Source: JAKFWF01 sp041745515
GTDB lineage: Bacteria > Pseudomonadota > Alphaproteobacteria > Rhizobiales > Hyphomicrobiaceae
DNA length: 13,716 nucleotides
NCBI GenBank assembly: GCA_041745515.1
Contig: JBGTIU010000180.1
Location: 1 to 13,716, forward strand
Direction of reading: 5' to 3'
Positions 6,639 through 13,716 of the stretch are shown one piece after another. Position numbers and translations under genes: made by a program. Position 1 is the first letter of the stretch; every line of letters starts with the position of its first letter. The notes under the pieces are model-generated. The model worked only from the letters and a program-made list of their open reading frames with translations, made no database searches and was not told the origin of the DNA.

Positions 6639-7811
6639 TCAATGATAGGGGTCCGCCGCGTCGCGCAGGCCGTCGCCGAGGAAGTTGAAGGCGAGGGTGG
6701 TGACGATCACTGGGATCATCGGGATCAGCAGCCACGGGTAGAGTGCGATTGCCTCGATGTTCTGCGCTTCCGCCAGCAGCACGCCCCAGCTGGTGACCGG
6801 CGGGCGCAGGCCGAGCCCAAGGAAGCTCAGTGCCGTCTCGCCGAGGATCATGGCGGGGATCGCGAGCGTCGCTGACGCAATCAGATGGCTCATGAAGTTT
6901 GGCAACAGGTGCCGCCCGATGATGTGCGGCGGCTTCGCCCCCATCAGCCGCGAGGCGACCGCGTAGTCCTCCTGCCGCAACGACAGCAGCTTGGATCTCA
7001 CCGCGCGGGCGAGGCCCGGCCATTCGAGCAGCCCGAGGATGATTGTGATGCCGAAATAGACCAGGATCGGGCTCCAGTTGGCGGGCAGCGCCGCCGATAG
7101 GGCCAGCCACAGCGGCAGTTCCGGCAACGATCGCAATATTTCGATGATGCGTTGAATGACGTTGTCGACCATGCCGCCGAAGAACCCGGCGATGCCGCCG
7201 ATCGTTATTCCGAGCACGAACGACACGGTGATGCCGACAAGCCCGATTGTCAGCGAGATCCGCGCGCCGTAGATCAATCGCGAAAGCATGTCGCGCCCGA
7301 GCCGGTCGGTGCCGAATAGGAACATGGTGCCGCCTTCGGGCGGGCAGACGATGTGGAAGCGCCCCTCGATCAGTCCCCAGAAATCGTAGCGGTCGCCAAA
7401 ACAGAAGAAGCGGATCGGCTGCGGCTTCGTCGTGTCGGACGTGTATTCGCGTTTCAATGTCTCCATGTCGAGCTTGTAGATAAGCGGGTAGACGAACGGC
7501 CCGACGAGACTGCCGTCGTGGATCACGTGGATGCCCTGGGGCGGCGCATAGATGAAGTCGGTATTGCGGCGGTCGAGACCATAAGGTGCCAGCTGCTCCA
7601 CGAATAATATTGCGATGTAGGCCGCCAGCAGCACGACACCCGACAGCACGGCGATCTTGTGCCGGCTGAAGCGCCACCACATCATTTTGAAAGACGAGGC
7701 AGTATAATAGCGTTCCAGCGCCTCGCTCATGGCGGCTGGCTTGCCGGGCTCGAACGGTGCAGTCGAGACATAATGGGGCAGGCGGTCGGCGGCGGGGGCA
7801 GTGTCTTGCAA
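6639..7811 (-). CDS. ABC importer inner-membrane permease, DppC/OppC family
   Basis: This is the second permease of the importer, 390 residues with the chosen start. The first membrane helix is at about 52-73, followed by a long periplasmic segment (about 74-185). A five-helix core follows. The cytoplasmic EAA loop, which docks on the ATPases, is EDYAVASRLMGAKPPHIIGRHLLPN at 281-305. The C-terminal half (FGTDRLGRDMLSRLIYGAR, LGETALSFLGLGL, FNFLGDGLRDAADP) is classic DppC/OppC. The TTG at 7811 is preferred because GGAG lies eight bases upstream, it starts 5 bases after the previous stop, and the extra LPHYVSTAPFEP segment occurs in related rhizobial permeases. The alternative ATG at 7730 lacks a ribosome binding site. 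The frame open further upstream to 8258 overlaps the previous gene and is not coding. Confidence 0.93.
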   Translation of the reverse strand: MQDTAPAADRLPHYVSTAPFEPGKPAAMSEALERYYTASSFKMMWWRFSRHKIAVLSGVVLLAAYIAILFVEQLAPYGLDRRNTDFIYAPPQGIHVIHDGSLVGPFVYPLIYKLDMETLKREYTSDTTKPQPIRFFCFGDRYDFWGLIEGRFHIVCPPEGGTMFLFGTDRLGRDMLSRLIYGARISLTIGLVGITVSFVLGITIGGIAGFFGGMVDNVIQRIIEILRSLPELPLWLALSAALPANWSPILVYFGITIILGLLEWPGLARAVRSKLLSLRQEDYAVASRLMGAKPPHIIGRHLLPNFMSHLIASATLAIPAMILGETALSFLGLGLRPPVTSWGVLLAEAQNIEAIALYPWLLIPMIPVIVTTLAFNFLGDGLRDAADPYH

Positions 7812-7816
7812 GGCGC

Positions 7817-8800
7817 TTACTCCAACCGGATGCGCGGATCGAGCATGGCGAGCGCCACGTCCGAGATGAACATGCCAACCACGGTCAGGGCCGCAAGAAA
7901 CATCAGGAACGATCCCGCCAGATACATATCCTGCGACTGCAACGCCGACAGCAGCATCGGCCCGCTGGTCGGAAGGCTCATTACCACCGACACGATGACG
8001 GCGCCGGACACGAGCTGCGGCAACAGCGAGCCGACGTCGGCGATGAACGGGTTGAGCGACATGCGCAGCGGATAGCGGATCAGCAGGCGGCGTTCGGGCA
8101 GGCCCTTGGCGCGGGCCGTGGTGACGTACTGTTTCTGCAGCTCGTCGAGCAGGTTGGCGCGCAGGCGGCGGATCATGCCGGCGGTGCCGGTGATGCCGAT
8201 GACGAGCACGGGTGCCCACAGGTGCTCGAGCATCGACCCGACACGGCCAAGGCTCCACGGCTTGTCGATGTAGCTCGGGTCCATCAGGCCGCCGATTGAA
8301 GTCCCGAACCAGACGTTGGCGGCGTAAAGGATCATCAGTGCGAACAGGAAGTTCGGAATGGCAATGCCGAGAAAGCCGAGGAACGTCAGGCCGTGGTCGC
8401 TCCAGCTGTACTGATGGGTCGCCGAGTAGACACCGATCGGAAACGCGACGGCATAGATGAAAAGCACGGTCGCGAGTTTCAGGACGATGGTCAGAAACAG
8501 CGTTTCGCCGACGACCTGACTGACAGGCTGATCGTATTCGAACGACCAGCCGAGGTCGCCGCGCAGCAGCCCGCTCGCCCAGTTCCAGTATTGCACATAG
8601 CCCGGCTGGTCGAGGCCGTACCGCTTGCGCAGATAATCGATGCGGCCCTGGTCGACCGACTCGCCTTGCGCCCGCAGCTCCTCGATGTAGGTCGAAAGAT
8701 AGTCGCCGGGCGGCAGCTTGATGATGACGAACACCAGCACCGATATGATGGCGAGCGTCACCATCATCGTGACCACGCGCTTGACGAGATAGCCCAACAT
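7817..8800 (-). CDS. ABC importer inner-membrane permease, DppB/OppB family
   Basis: The first permease of the importer has 327 residues, normal for DppB/OppB. The N-terminus (MLGYLVKRVVTMMVTLAIISVLVFVII) is the typical first helix. Then comes the family's periplasmic region with RYGLDQPGYVQYWNWASGLLRGDLGWS. Further helices are at about 100-125, 138-162, 196-215, 257-275 and 297-318. The EAA loop is YVTTARAKGLPERRLLIRYPLR at 225-246, with the usual ARAKGL core. The ATG is one base after the stop of the binding-protein gene, and AAGGAAGGG seven bases upstream is a strong ribosome binding site embedded in that gene's last codons. It pairs with the DppC-type permease just downstream to form the transmembrane channel. 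Confidence 0.96.
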   Translation of the reverse strand: MLGYLVKRVVTMMVTLAIISVLVFVIIKLPPGDYLSTYIEELRAQGESVDQGRIDYLRKRYGLDQPGYVQYWNWASGLLRGDLGWSFEYDQPVSQVVGETLFLTIVLKLATVLFIYAVAFPIGVYSATHQYSWSDHGLTFLGFLGIAIPNFLFALMILYAANVWFGTSIGGLMDPSYIDKPWSLGRVGSMLEHLWAPVLVIGITGTAGMIRRLRANLLDELQKQYVTTARAKGLPERRLLIRYPLRMSLNPFIADVGSLLPQLVSGAVIVSVVMSLPTSGPMLLSALQSQDMYLAGSFLMFLAALTVVGMFISDVALAMLDPRIRLE

Positions 8801-8801
8801 A

Positions 8802-10715
8802 TCAGGACCCTTCCTTGGGGTCGGTGAGCCAGAACGTATCCGGCCGGAACACGCCGAAATGGCCGCCTGGCTCCCACGAGTACAGTGCGTTCGCAGGCAC
8901 GTTGTGCAGACGGTTGGAGATGACGACCGGCTGTGGCACTGCGTTGATCATGCCGATCGTGAACGCCTGATCGGCGTGGATGTCGAGCATCTCCGACCAG
9001 ACTCGCGCACGCGCCGCTGTGTCTGCGGCGCTCATCCAATCCTGGTACAGCGTCTCGAGCCGCTTGACCGGCTCCAGGTTCGGAGCTGTGCCGCTGCGCC
9101 CGCTCGAAGTGTAGTGAAGCCCCCATTGCGGCCACTGCAGCTGATCCTCGAGCGAGGGCGCCAGCTCGACGGGTGGCGTATCGGCGGTCGCGATGCCGTT
9201 GTCGTAGCCGAAGAATACCGACATCACGCTCAGGCCCGCCTTGACGCGCCGGCGCATCACCTCGCGTGTCTGCGGTTTGATGAACAAAGCGACGCCGACC
9301 TTTGCCCAGGTGTCGCGCACGAGTTCCAGCACATCGGTGTGCTCGGCACCTTCGCCAGCGGTCTCGACGATAATTTCCAAGGACCGGCCGTCGCGCATCT
9401 GGCGGATGCCGCGGCTGTCGCGCTGTTTAAGATCGAGTTCGTCGAGCAGCTTGTTGGCGGCGGCGAGGTCGAAGGTCGACCACTTCGATGCCAGCTCTCG
9501 TCGGTAGAGCGGGCTTTCGGCCAGCACCGTATTGCCGCTTTCGCGAGCCAGGCCGTAGTAGATCACGGCGTTGATCTCACGCCGGTCGATGGCGAGCGAC
9601 AGTGCCCGGCGGAACCTCACATCCTGGTTGAGTTCGCGCCAGCCTGGGTCGGCCACGTTCATGTTGGGGTAAAGCGCAATCTGCGAACCGCGCGCGTTCT
9701 TCCACAACCGCACCTTGTAGTTCTGCCGTGCCTCGCTGCGTTTGAGTACGGTGTAGTTATTGAATTGGAGCGCGCGCGACTGCAGCTCTGCCTCGCCGGC
9801 GCCGACCTTGGCAGGGATCAGTTTCGAGGCGGCGATGGTGACCGCGATCCGATCGACGTAGGGCAGTTGGCGGCCTTCCACGTCGACGCGGTGGTAGTAG
9901 GGGTTGCGTTCGAAAATGAAGCGCTCGGATGGTGATGGCGTGGTGTTGACCCACGGGTCGAGCACCGGCAGGTCAACGCTGTCGAGGCGGGCGGAACGGT
10001 CACGATTATAGTGCAGGTCGACCCAGTCGCGCCGGTTGCGCTTCTTGACCTGTTCGTCGAGTCGATCGGCCTTGGTGTGGCGCTTGTGGAACCGCTTCAG
10101 GTAGTGCGCGGGCCGGTAGATCATCAGCGGCGCGGCGGCGGCAAGTGATTGCAGAAAAAACGGGTTCGGCGCGTCCCAGGTGTATTTGATGGTGACCTCG
10201 TCGATGACCTCGACGGTAGGCGGGCGACCATTAACCAGCATTTCCTTGGGTGGACCGTCCGGGCTGATCTCCTTGTTGGATGCCATGTCCTCCCAGAAAT
10301 AGCGGAAGTCGGCGGTGGTGAACGGTTGACCGTCGGACCAGCGATGGCCACGCCGCAGGGTGAAGGTAAATTCGCGTCCGTCCTTCACATCGTAGGACTT
10401 CAAAATGTCGGCCTCGAGCGTGTAGTCGGGTCGATAGCCGACCAGCCGCGCGTAGCCGAAACTCGACATGCGTTTAATGTCGCTCGACCGCTCCATCAGC
10501 TGGGTCAACAGGCCACCGTGCCGGCCGATCGCCTGACCTGGGCCGTCTAGTCTGGTGACGAGCGGTTCGGCAGGCAGTCGTTTGTCGGCGGCGGGCAGCT
10601 TGCCGCCGGCGATCCGCTCGGCGAACATCGGCGGGTCGACGAGAGGAGATTGGGCATAGACGGGGTTCGCGAGTAGCGCGAGAAGCCCGAACAACAACGA
10701 TCGCCTGAAGGGCAC
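8802..10715 (-). CDS. ABC importer periplasmic solute-binding protein, family 5 (large type)
   Basis: This is the extracytoplasmic binding protein that delivers substrate to the permeases. With a GTG start at 10715 it has 637 residues and a textbook signal peptide, MPFRRSLLFGLLALLANPVYA, cleaved before QS. The family-5 signature region is at about 94-137: YRPDYTLEADILKSYDVKDG, then FTFTLRRGHRWSDGQPFTTADF. Later features are NPYYHRVDVEGRQLPYVD and VRFRRALSLAIDRREIN, usual for the family. It is longer than classical DppA/OppA (about 535) and nearer in size to YejA-like or oligosaccharide-binding members, so the substrate could be a peptide or an oligosaccharide. The frame stays open to 10889/10892, where an ATG would touch the upstream stop (TGATG), but that extension consists mainly of a palindromic repeat and would bury the signal peptide, so the internal start is preferred. 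Start codon and spacing are uncertain. Confidence 0.9.
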   Translation of the reverse strand: MPFRRSLLFGLLALLANPVYAQSPLVDPPMFAERIAGGKLPAADKRLPAEPLVTRLDGPGQAIGRHGGLLTQLMERSSDIKRMSSFGYARLVGYRPDYTLEADILKSYDVKDGREFTFTLRRGHRWSDGQPFTTADFRYFWEDMASNKEISPDGPPKEMLVNGRPPTVEVIDEVTIKYTWDAPNPFFLQSLAAAAPLMIYRPAHYLKRFHKRHTKADRLDEQVKKRNRRDWVDLHYNRDRSARLDSVDLPVLDPWVNTTPSPSERFIFERNPYYHRVDVEGRQLPYVDRIAVTIAASKLIPAKVGAGEAELQSRALQFNNYTVLKRSEARQNYKVRLWKNARGSQIALYPNMNVADPGWRELNQDVRFRRALSLAIDRREINAVIYYGLARESGNTVLAESPLYRRELASKWSTFDLAAANKLLDELDLKQRDSRGIRQMRDGRSLEIIVETAGEGAEHTDVLELVRDTWAKVGVALFIKPQTREVMRRRVKAGLSVMSVFFGYDNGIATADTPPVELAPSLEDQLQWPQWGLHYTSSGRSGTAPNLEPVKRLETLYQDWMSAADTAARARVWSEMLDIHADQAFTIGMINAVPQPVVISNRLHNVPANALYSWEPGGHFGVFRPDTFWLTDPKEGS

Positions 10716-10727
10716 CAAAAATGACGA

Positions 10728-10742
10728 GCGGGCCTGACCCGC
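10728..10742 (-). other. Small hairpin just upstream of the binding-protein start
   Basis: On the minus strand GCGGG-TCAGG-CCCGC forms a 5-bp GC-only stem, followed by TCGTCATTTTT and then the proposed GTG start. It could slow or attenuate transcription or influence ribosome access. The stem is short and the T-run is not directly attached, so an efficient terminator is unlikely. Confidence 0.3.
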
Positions 10743-10764
10743 CGTCTTTCGCGTTGGACGAAAT

Positions 10765-10853
10765 GTAGGTTGGGTCAAGCTCTCTTGCGCGACCCAACAT
10801 CCACGGGCGGTGCAAGCCATGTTGGGTCGCGCGAAAAGCTTGACCCAACCTAC
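10765..10853. repeat. Large palindromic REP-like doublet in the intercistronic spacer
   Basis: The left arm (10765-10800) and right arm (10819-10853) are inverted copies. They share GTAGGTTGGGTCAAGCT and GCGCGACCCAACAT exactly and differ only in a 4-5 base middle; 18 bp separate them. Each arm also contains its own smaller inverted repeat (GTTGGGTC with GACCCAAC), so each can fold alone or both can fold together into one long stem of about 31 pairs. This is the layout of a REP/BIME-type doublet or a small non-autonomous element. Similar GTAGGTTGGGT palindromes are recalled as dispersed repeats in Bradyrhizobium-type genomes, which was not checked. It sits between the ATPase gene and the binding-protein gene. 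No second copy is in this window. Confidence 0.85.
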
Positions 10854-10888
10854 GGGTCTTACGAACGCGAGCCTGACCTGCGATCCCA

Positions 10889-12787
10889 TCACACCAGCTC
10901 TCCCAACTTGGCATCGACCTTGGCATCCTGCCGCTTGCGCACGAAATGACCGGGCGCGACTTCAACGAGCTTGCTGGTGCTGCCAGGCTGCTCGTCAAAC
11001 GGCGCAGGCCACCGCTTCGGGTCAGTTGCCGCGCCGTCTCGGATCAAATCGAAATCGAGCCGATTGTCGAGGTCGGGTGACGGCGCGGAAGCCAGCAGTG
11101 CGCGCGTGTAAGGATGCCGCGGAGCAGTGAACAACTCGAGGCGAGGCGCGATCTCGACGAGGCGCCCAGCCCACATCACGGCGATACGATCCGCGACATA
11201 GTTGACGACCGCAAGGTCGTGCGAAATGAACAGGTACGTCAGCTGGAGACGGGCGCGCAGGTCGTTCAGCAGATTCAGCACCTGCGCCTGGGTCGACACG
11301 TCGAGCGCCGACACCGGCTCGTCCAGCAGCAGCAGCTTCGGCGACAGGGCGAGCGCGCGCGCGATCCCCAGTCGCTGGCGTTGGCCTCCCGAGAAGCTGT
11401 GTGGATAGCGATTGAGAAACCGCGGGTCGAGACCGACCAGACCGAGCAGTTCTTCAACCCTGGCGCGCTGCGTAGCCTTGTCGCCGATACCCTGGACCTT
11501 GAGCGGCTCGGCGACCAGATCGAGCACCGTCATGCGAGGATTGAGCGAGCCCTGTGGGTCCTGGAAGATATATTGCAGATGCCGCCGGTACGGCTGGCGG
11601 CTGACATCGTCGAGCGTGGCCAGATCGATACTTCCCGCGTCGCCCTGGTAGACGATCGAGCCGCTGTCGCACTCCACGGCACCGATGATCATTTTCGAGA
11701 CCGTGGTCTTGCCGCTGCCGCTTTCGCCGACCAGCCCCAGGCATTCGCCGTCGAGGATTTCGAAGCTGACCCCGGCGACCGCCTCCACGGTGCGTGCCTT
11801 GGTCTTCTTGAAGCCGAAGCTTTCGGCGCGGATGGTGTAGCTCTTCTTGATGTTATTGACGGTCAGCAAAGGCACGGCGTCCGGCCTGACCATCGGCCGG
11901 CTCACCGGCTCTTTTGTTCCCGCATCGTCGGGCAAGCCGAGCGGTACAAGGCGGTGCGCCGGGTCGGCATTGATGCGTGGCACGGCGTTCATCAAAGCTT
12001 TCAAGTAGGGATGGCGGGCGTCGCGGAAAATGTCTTCGGCGTTGCCTGCCTCCATCACTTCGCCGCGATAGAGCACCACGACTTCGTCGGCGACGTTGGC
12101 GACAACTCCCATGTCGTGGGTGATCATCAGCACCGCCATGCCGAGTTCGCGCTGCAAATCCTTGATCAGCCCAAGGACCTGCGCCTGCACCGTCACGTCG
12201 AGTGCAGTAGTCGGCTCGTCGGCAATCAGCAGGGCCGGCCGGCAGACCAGCGCCATCGCGATCATCGCGCGCTGCCTCAGGCCGCCCGACAACTCGAACG
12301 GGTAGCTCTTGTAGCCGCGCTTGGGATCCGGGTATCGGACGAGCCGCAGCATGTCGATTACGCGCGCCTTGGCGGCGTCTCCGGTGACGTTGTCGTGGAG
12401 CTCCAGCGCCTCCTGGATCTGATCGCCGACCCGATGGATCGGCGACAGCGACGTCATCGGCTCCTGGAAGATCATTGAGATGCGATCGCCACGGATGGCA
12501 CGGAATTCAGCGGAGGCGGGCGAGAGCCTGGCCAGGTCGGTGACGGTACTGTTCGACGGATCGCGAAAAAGTATCTCGCCGGCAGGTATGCTGGCGCCGC
12601 GCGGCAGCAGACCCATCATCGCTTGCGCCGTTACGCTCTTGCCCGATCCGCTTTCGCCGACCAGCGCCACCGTCTCCCGCTCACGGATCCGGAAATCGAT
12701 GCCGCGCAGCGCGCTGATCGCTCCGCCCGGCGTCTCGAACGAAACGTGGAGATCCTTGACCTCGATGATATTTGCACTGCGTGTCAT
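10889..12787 (-). CDS. ABC importer ATP-binding protein with two fused ATPase domains (DppD-DppF type)
   Basis: The 632-residue protein contains both nucleotide-binding domains that power the importer. Domain 1 (about 6-270) has Walker A GESGSGKS (44-51), signature LSGGLRQR (166-173), Walker B ending LLIADEP and the switch His in MITHD (H224). Domain 2 (about 306-570) has Walker A GESGSGKT (354-361), signature FSGGQRQR (465-472), Walker B LLLLDEP and H523 in ISHD. After each comes the oligopeptide-type C-terminal extension (RHPYLKALMNAVPR; RHPYTRALLASAPSP), which often carries an Fe-S-like or regulatory region. All catalytic residues appear intact. The ATG at 12787 overlaps the deacetylase stop as ATGA, fixing the start; the longer open frame to 12985 is out-of-frame overlap with the upstream gene. 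The layout resembles the fused YejF or GsiA. Confidence 0.96.
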   Translation of the reverse strand: MTRSANIIEVKDLHVSFETPGGAISALRGIDFRIRERETVALVGESGSGKSVTAQAMMGLLPRGASIPAGEILFRDPSNSTVTDLARLSPASAEFRAIRGDRISMIFQEPMTSLSPIHRVGDQIQEALELHDNVTGDAAKARVIDMLRLVRYPDPKRGYKSYPFELSGGLRQRAMIAMALVCRPALLIADEPTTALDVTVQAQVLGLIKDLQRELGMAVLMITHDMGVVANVADEVVVLYRGEVMEAGNAEDIFRDARHPYLKALMNAVPRINADPAHRLVPLGLPDDAGTKEPVSRPMVRPDAVPLLTVNNIKKSYTIRAESFGFKKTKARTVEAVAGVSFEILDGECLGLVGESGSGKTTVSKMIIGAVECDSGSIVYQGDAGSIDLATLDDVSRQPYRRHLQYIFQDPQGSLNPRMTVLDLVAEPLKVQGIGDKATQRARVEELLGLVGLDPRFLNRYPHSFSGGQRQRLGIARALALSPKLLLLDEPVSALDVSTQAQVLNLLNDLRARLQLTYLFISHDLAVVNYVADRIAVMWAGRLVEIAPRLELFTAPRHPYTRALLASAPSPDLDNRLDFDLIRDGAATDPKRWPAPFDEQPGSTSKLVEVAPGHFVRKRQDAKVDAKLGELV

Positions 12788-13578
12788 GGGGATCGGAAAG
12801 CCGGGCTCGGGTTGAACGCTGCGGTCACGGCTTCGATCGGGCGAAGCCACTGGGCGCCGGGGTGCTGGGTTGTCAGTCGGAACAGTTCGTCGAGGAAATC
12901 CCAGCAGCCACGGTCGTGATTGAGATGATGCGATAGCACGCCGGTTGGCTCCGAGGCCGGATATGCGCCTGCGCGACGCGCGCACAAATGGTTCACGATC
13001 TTGGACACGGACTTCTCGATCCCGGCAAAGCCTCGGGTGGTACGCCAGCTAATGATGTCGCAATGACAATTACATTCGACAATACCATCCGGCAATTGCC
13101 GTTGCGGTCCGAACACAGAAACCGCCCGTATGGTGTGGTGTCGCAGTTTCTCGGCAAGATCGGCGTCGTAACGGTTCCAGGGTGGCACGAAAATTGGCTG
13201 CGTCCGGTCGAAGTGGGCAAGCTTCTGCGATCCCTGTCGAACATCTTGCAGTCGGACCTCGAGGCTGCGCTGGCGGCCGAACTCAGCGGCGCGCTCGCCG
13301 CGACGAGCGTGGTTCGCGTGGCTGAAACCGTGCTGGAGGACGTCGACCGAGCTATGCGGGCGCAGGAATTCTGCCAGCGCGACGGTTGCGCGAGCGGGAA
13401 TGACGGCAAGGCCAAGCGGCACATTGTGGGCTACCGATAGTGCGGTCATACGCTCTAGGGCTGCGGATGGCTCGATTGCATCGTCATCCCGCCACCAGAA
13501 CGTCGCGGTTAGGTTTTTCGTACCCCAAGCATCCAGCTCTTCGATCAACGGCCGCCATGCGTCTGAGGCACTTGTCAT
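12784..13578 (-). CDS. Polysaccharide deacetylase-like protein
   Basis: The 264-residue product resembles the NodB/CE4-like deacetylase fold found in rhizobial glycan clusters. Motifs in order: WWRDDDA at 28-34 (acidic cluster, expected metal and base aspartates), LQHGFSHANH at 81-90 (metal-binding histidines H83, H87, H90), VPPWNR at 131-136, and a C-terminal LSHHLNHDRGCWDFLDEL around 215-232. No signal peptide is seen, so it probably acts in the cytoplasm, perhaps on a nucleotide sugar or lipid-linked glycan rather than on an extracellular polymer. The ATG at 13578 has AGG six bases upstream and overlaps the preceding stop as ATGA; a GTG at 13605 would add nine residues. Its own stop overlaps the ATPase start the same way. 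The exact substrate cannot be read from sequence. Confidence 0.82.
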   Translation of the reverse strand: MTSASDAWRPLIEELDAWGTKNLTATFWWRDDDAIEPSAALERMTALSVAHNVPLGLAVIPARATVALAEFLRPHSSVDVLQHGFSHANHARRGERAAEFGRQRSLEVRLQDVRQGSQKLAHFDRTQPIFVPPWNRYDADLAEKLRHHTIRAVSVFGPQRQLPDGIVECNCHCDIISWRTTRGFAGIEKSVSKIVNHLCARRAGAYPASEPTGVLSHHLNHDRGCWDFLDELFRLTTQHPGAQWLRPIEAVTAAFNPSPAFRSP

Positions 13579-13715
13579 GCGGCACCTGCTGCTTTCGATG
13601 CCCACCGCTCGAGAGCGCGCGCCGTGCCGCGCGCCCCGTCCAGATCGATGGCGTGACCAGCGGGGGGTGGCGTCGCGATTGCGTGTGCCGCCGCAACGGC
13701 GAGATTGGCGGCATC
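13575..13715 (-). CDS. C-terminal end of a probable glycosyltransferase (5' part outside window)
   Basis: A minus-strand frame enters from the right edge and codes for 46 residues, ending AAGAA, with its TGA overlapping the deacetylase ATG as ATGA. The segment HAIDLDGARGTARALERW resembles the C-terminal helix of glycosyltransferases found beside this type of deacetylase in rhizobial genomes. Such coupling with a downstream deacetylase is common in glycan synthesis clusters. Only about a tenth of a normal glycosyltransferase is visible, so the assignment rests on a short motif and context. Confidence 0.6.
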   Translation of the reverse strand, partial: DAANLAVAAAHAIATPPPAGHAIDLDGARGTARALERWASKAAGAA

Positions 13716-13716
13716 G

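Noticed and set aside
6619..7878. 419-codon minus-strand frame overlapping the DppC-type permease
   Set aside because: It is in a different frame from the permease, Arg/His/Pro-rich and runs through the terminator hairpin.
7812..8258. Upstream open extension of the DppC-type permease frame
   Set aside because: It lies inside the DppB-type permease gene in another frame and encodes low-complexity Arg/Ala/His sequence.
8859..9935. 358-codon plus-strand open frame opposite the binding-protein gene
   Set aside because: Antisense shadow of a well-supported gene, with no ribosome binding site or domain.
11114..12478. 454-codon plus-strand open frame opposite the fused ATPase gene
   Set aside because: It mirrors the codon structure of a gene with intact Walker, signature and switch motifs; its product has shadow-like composition and no recognisable domain.

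Overview
The window is GC-rich chromosomal DNA that looks like an alphaproteobacterium of the Hyphomicrobiales, probably close to Bradyrhizobium or Rhodopseudomonas. This rests on the yicC-gmk pair, the style of the proteins (for example a secreted protein with a peptidoglycan-binding-like Cys-rich module) and the palindromic GTAGGTTGGGTC-type repeat. It is an inference from appearance; no 16S or database check was possible. No tRNA, rRNA, CRISPR array, transposase or integrase was seen.

Region 1 (1-3590) holds housekeeping and sugar metabolism: the 3' half of yicC, gmk (guanylate kinase), a convergent PfkB-type 2-keto-3-deoxygluconate kinase, and ugd (UDP-glucose 6-dehydrogenase). Genes are tightly packed. 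gmk and kdgK overlap tail to tail by 36 bp, and ugd overlaps the next convergent gene by 17 bp.

Region 2 (3574-6633) is less well characterised. It contains a secreted or anchored protein with a peptidoglycan-binding-like module (minus strand), a gene-free stretch of about 730 bp with several small regulatory-looking motifs, and an unusual polytopic membrane protein with a periplasmic or cytoplasmic coiled coil and a C-terminal module resembling the winged-helix tail of phage/plasmid primase-helicases. A clear intrinsic terminator follows it, and a second hairpin lies between it and the convergent operon.

Region 3 (6639-13716) is one long minus-strand operon, read from the right edge: end of a probable glycosyltransferase, a polysaccharide-deacetylase-like protein, a double-ATPase ABC protein, a large family-5 solute-binding protein, and two permeases. 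Junctions are ATGA overlaps or gaps of a few bases, except one spacer of about 170 bp before the binding-protein gene that carries a large palindromic REP-like doublet. Together the last four genes make a complete peptide/oligosaccharide-type ABC importer. Its translational coupling to the glycan-modifying genes suggests, without proving it, a glycan-related substrate. This operon and the membrane/primase-like protein are the best candidates for something undescribed.
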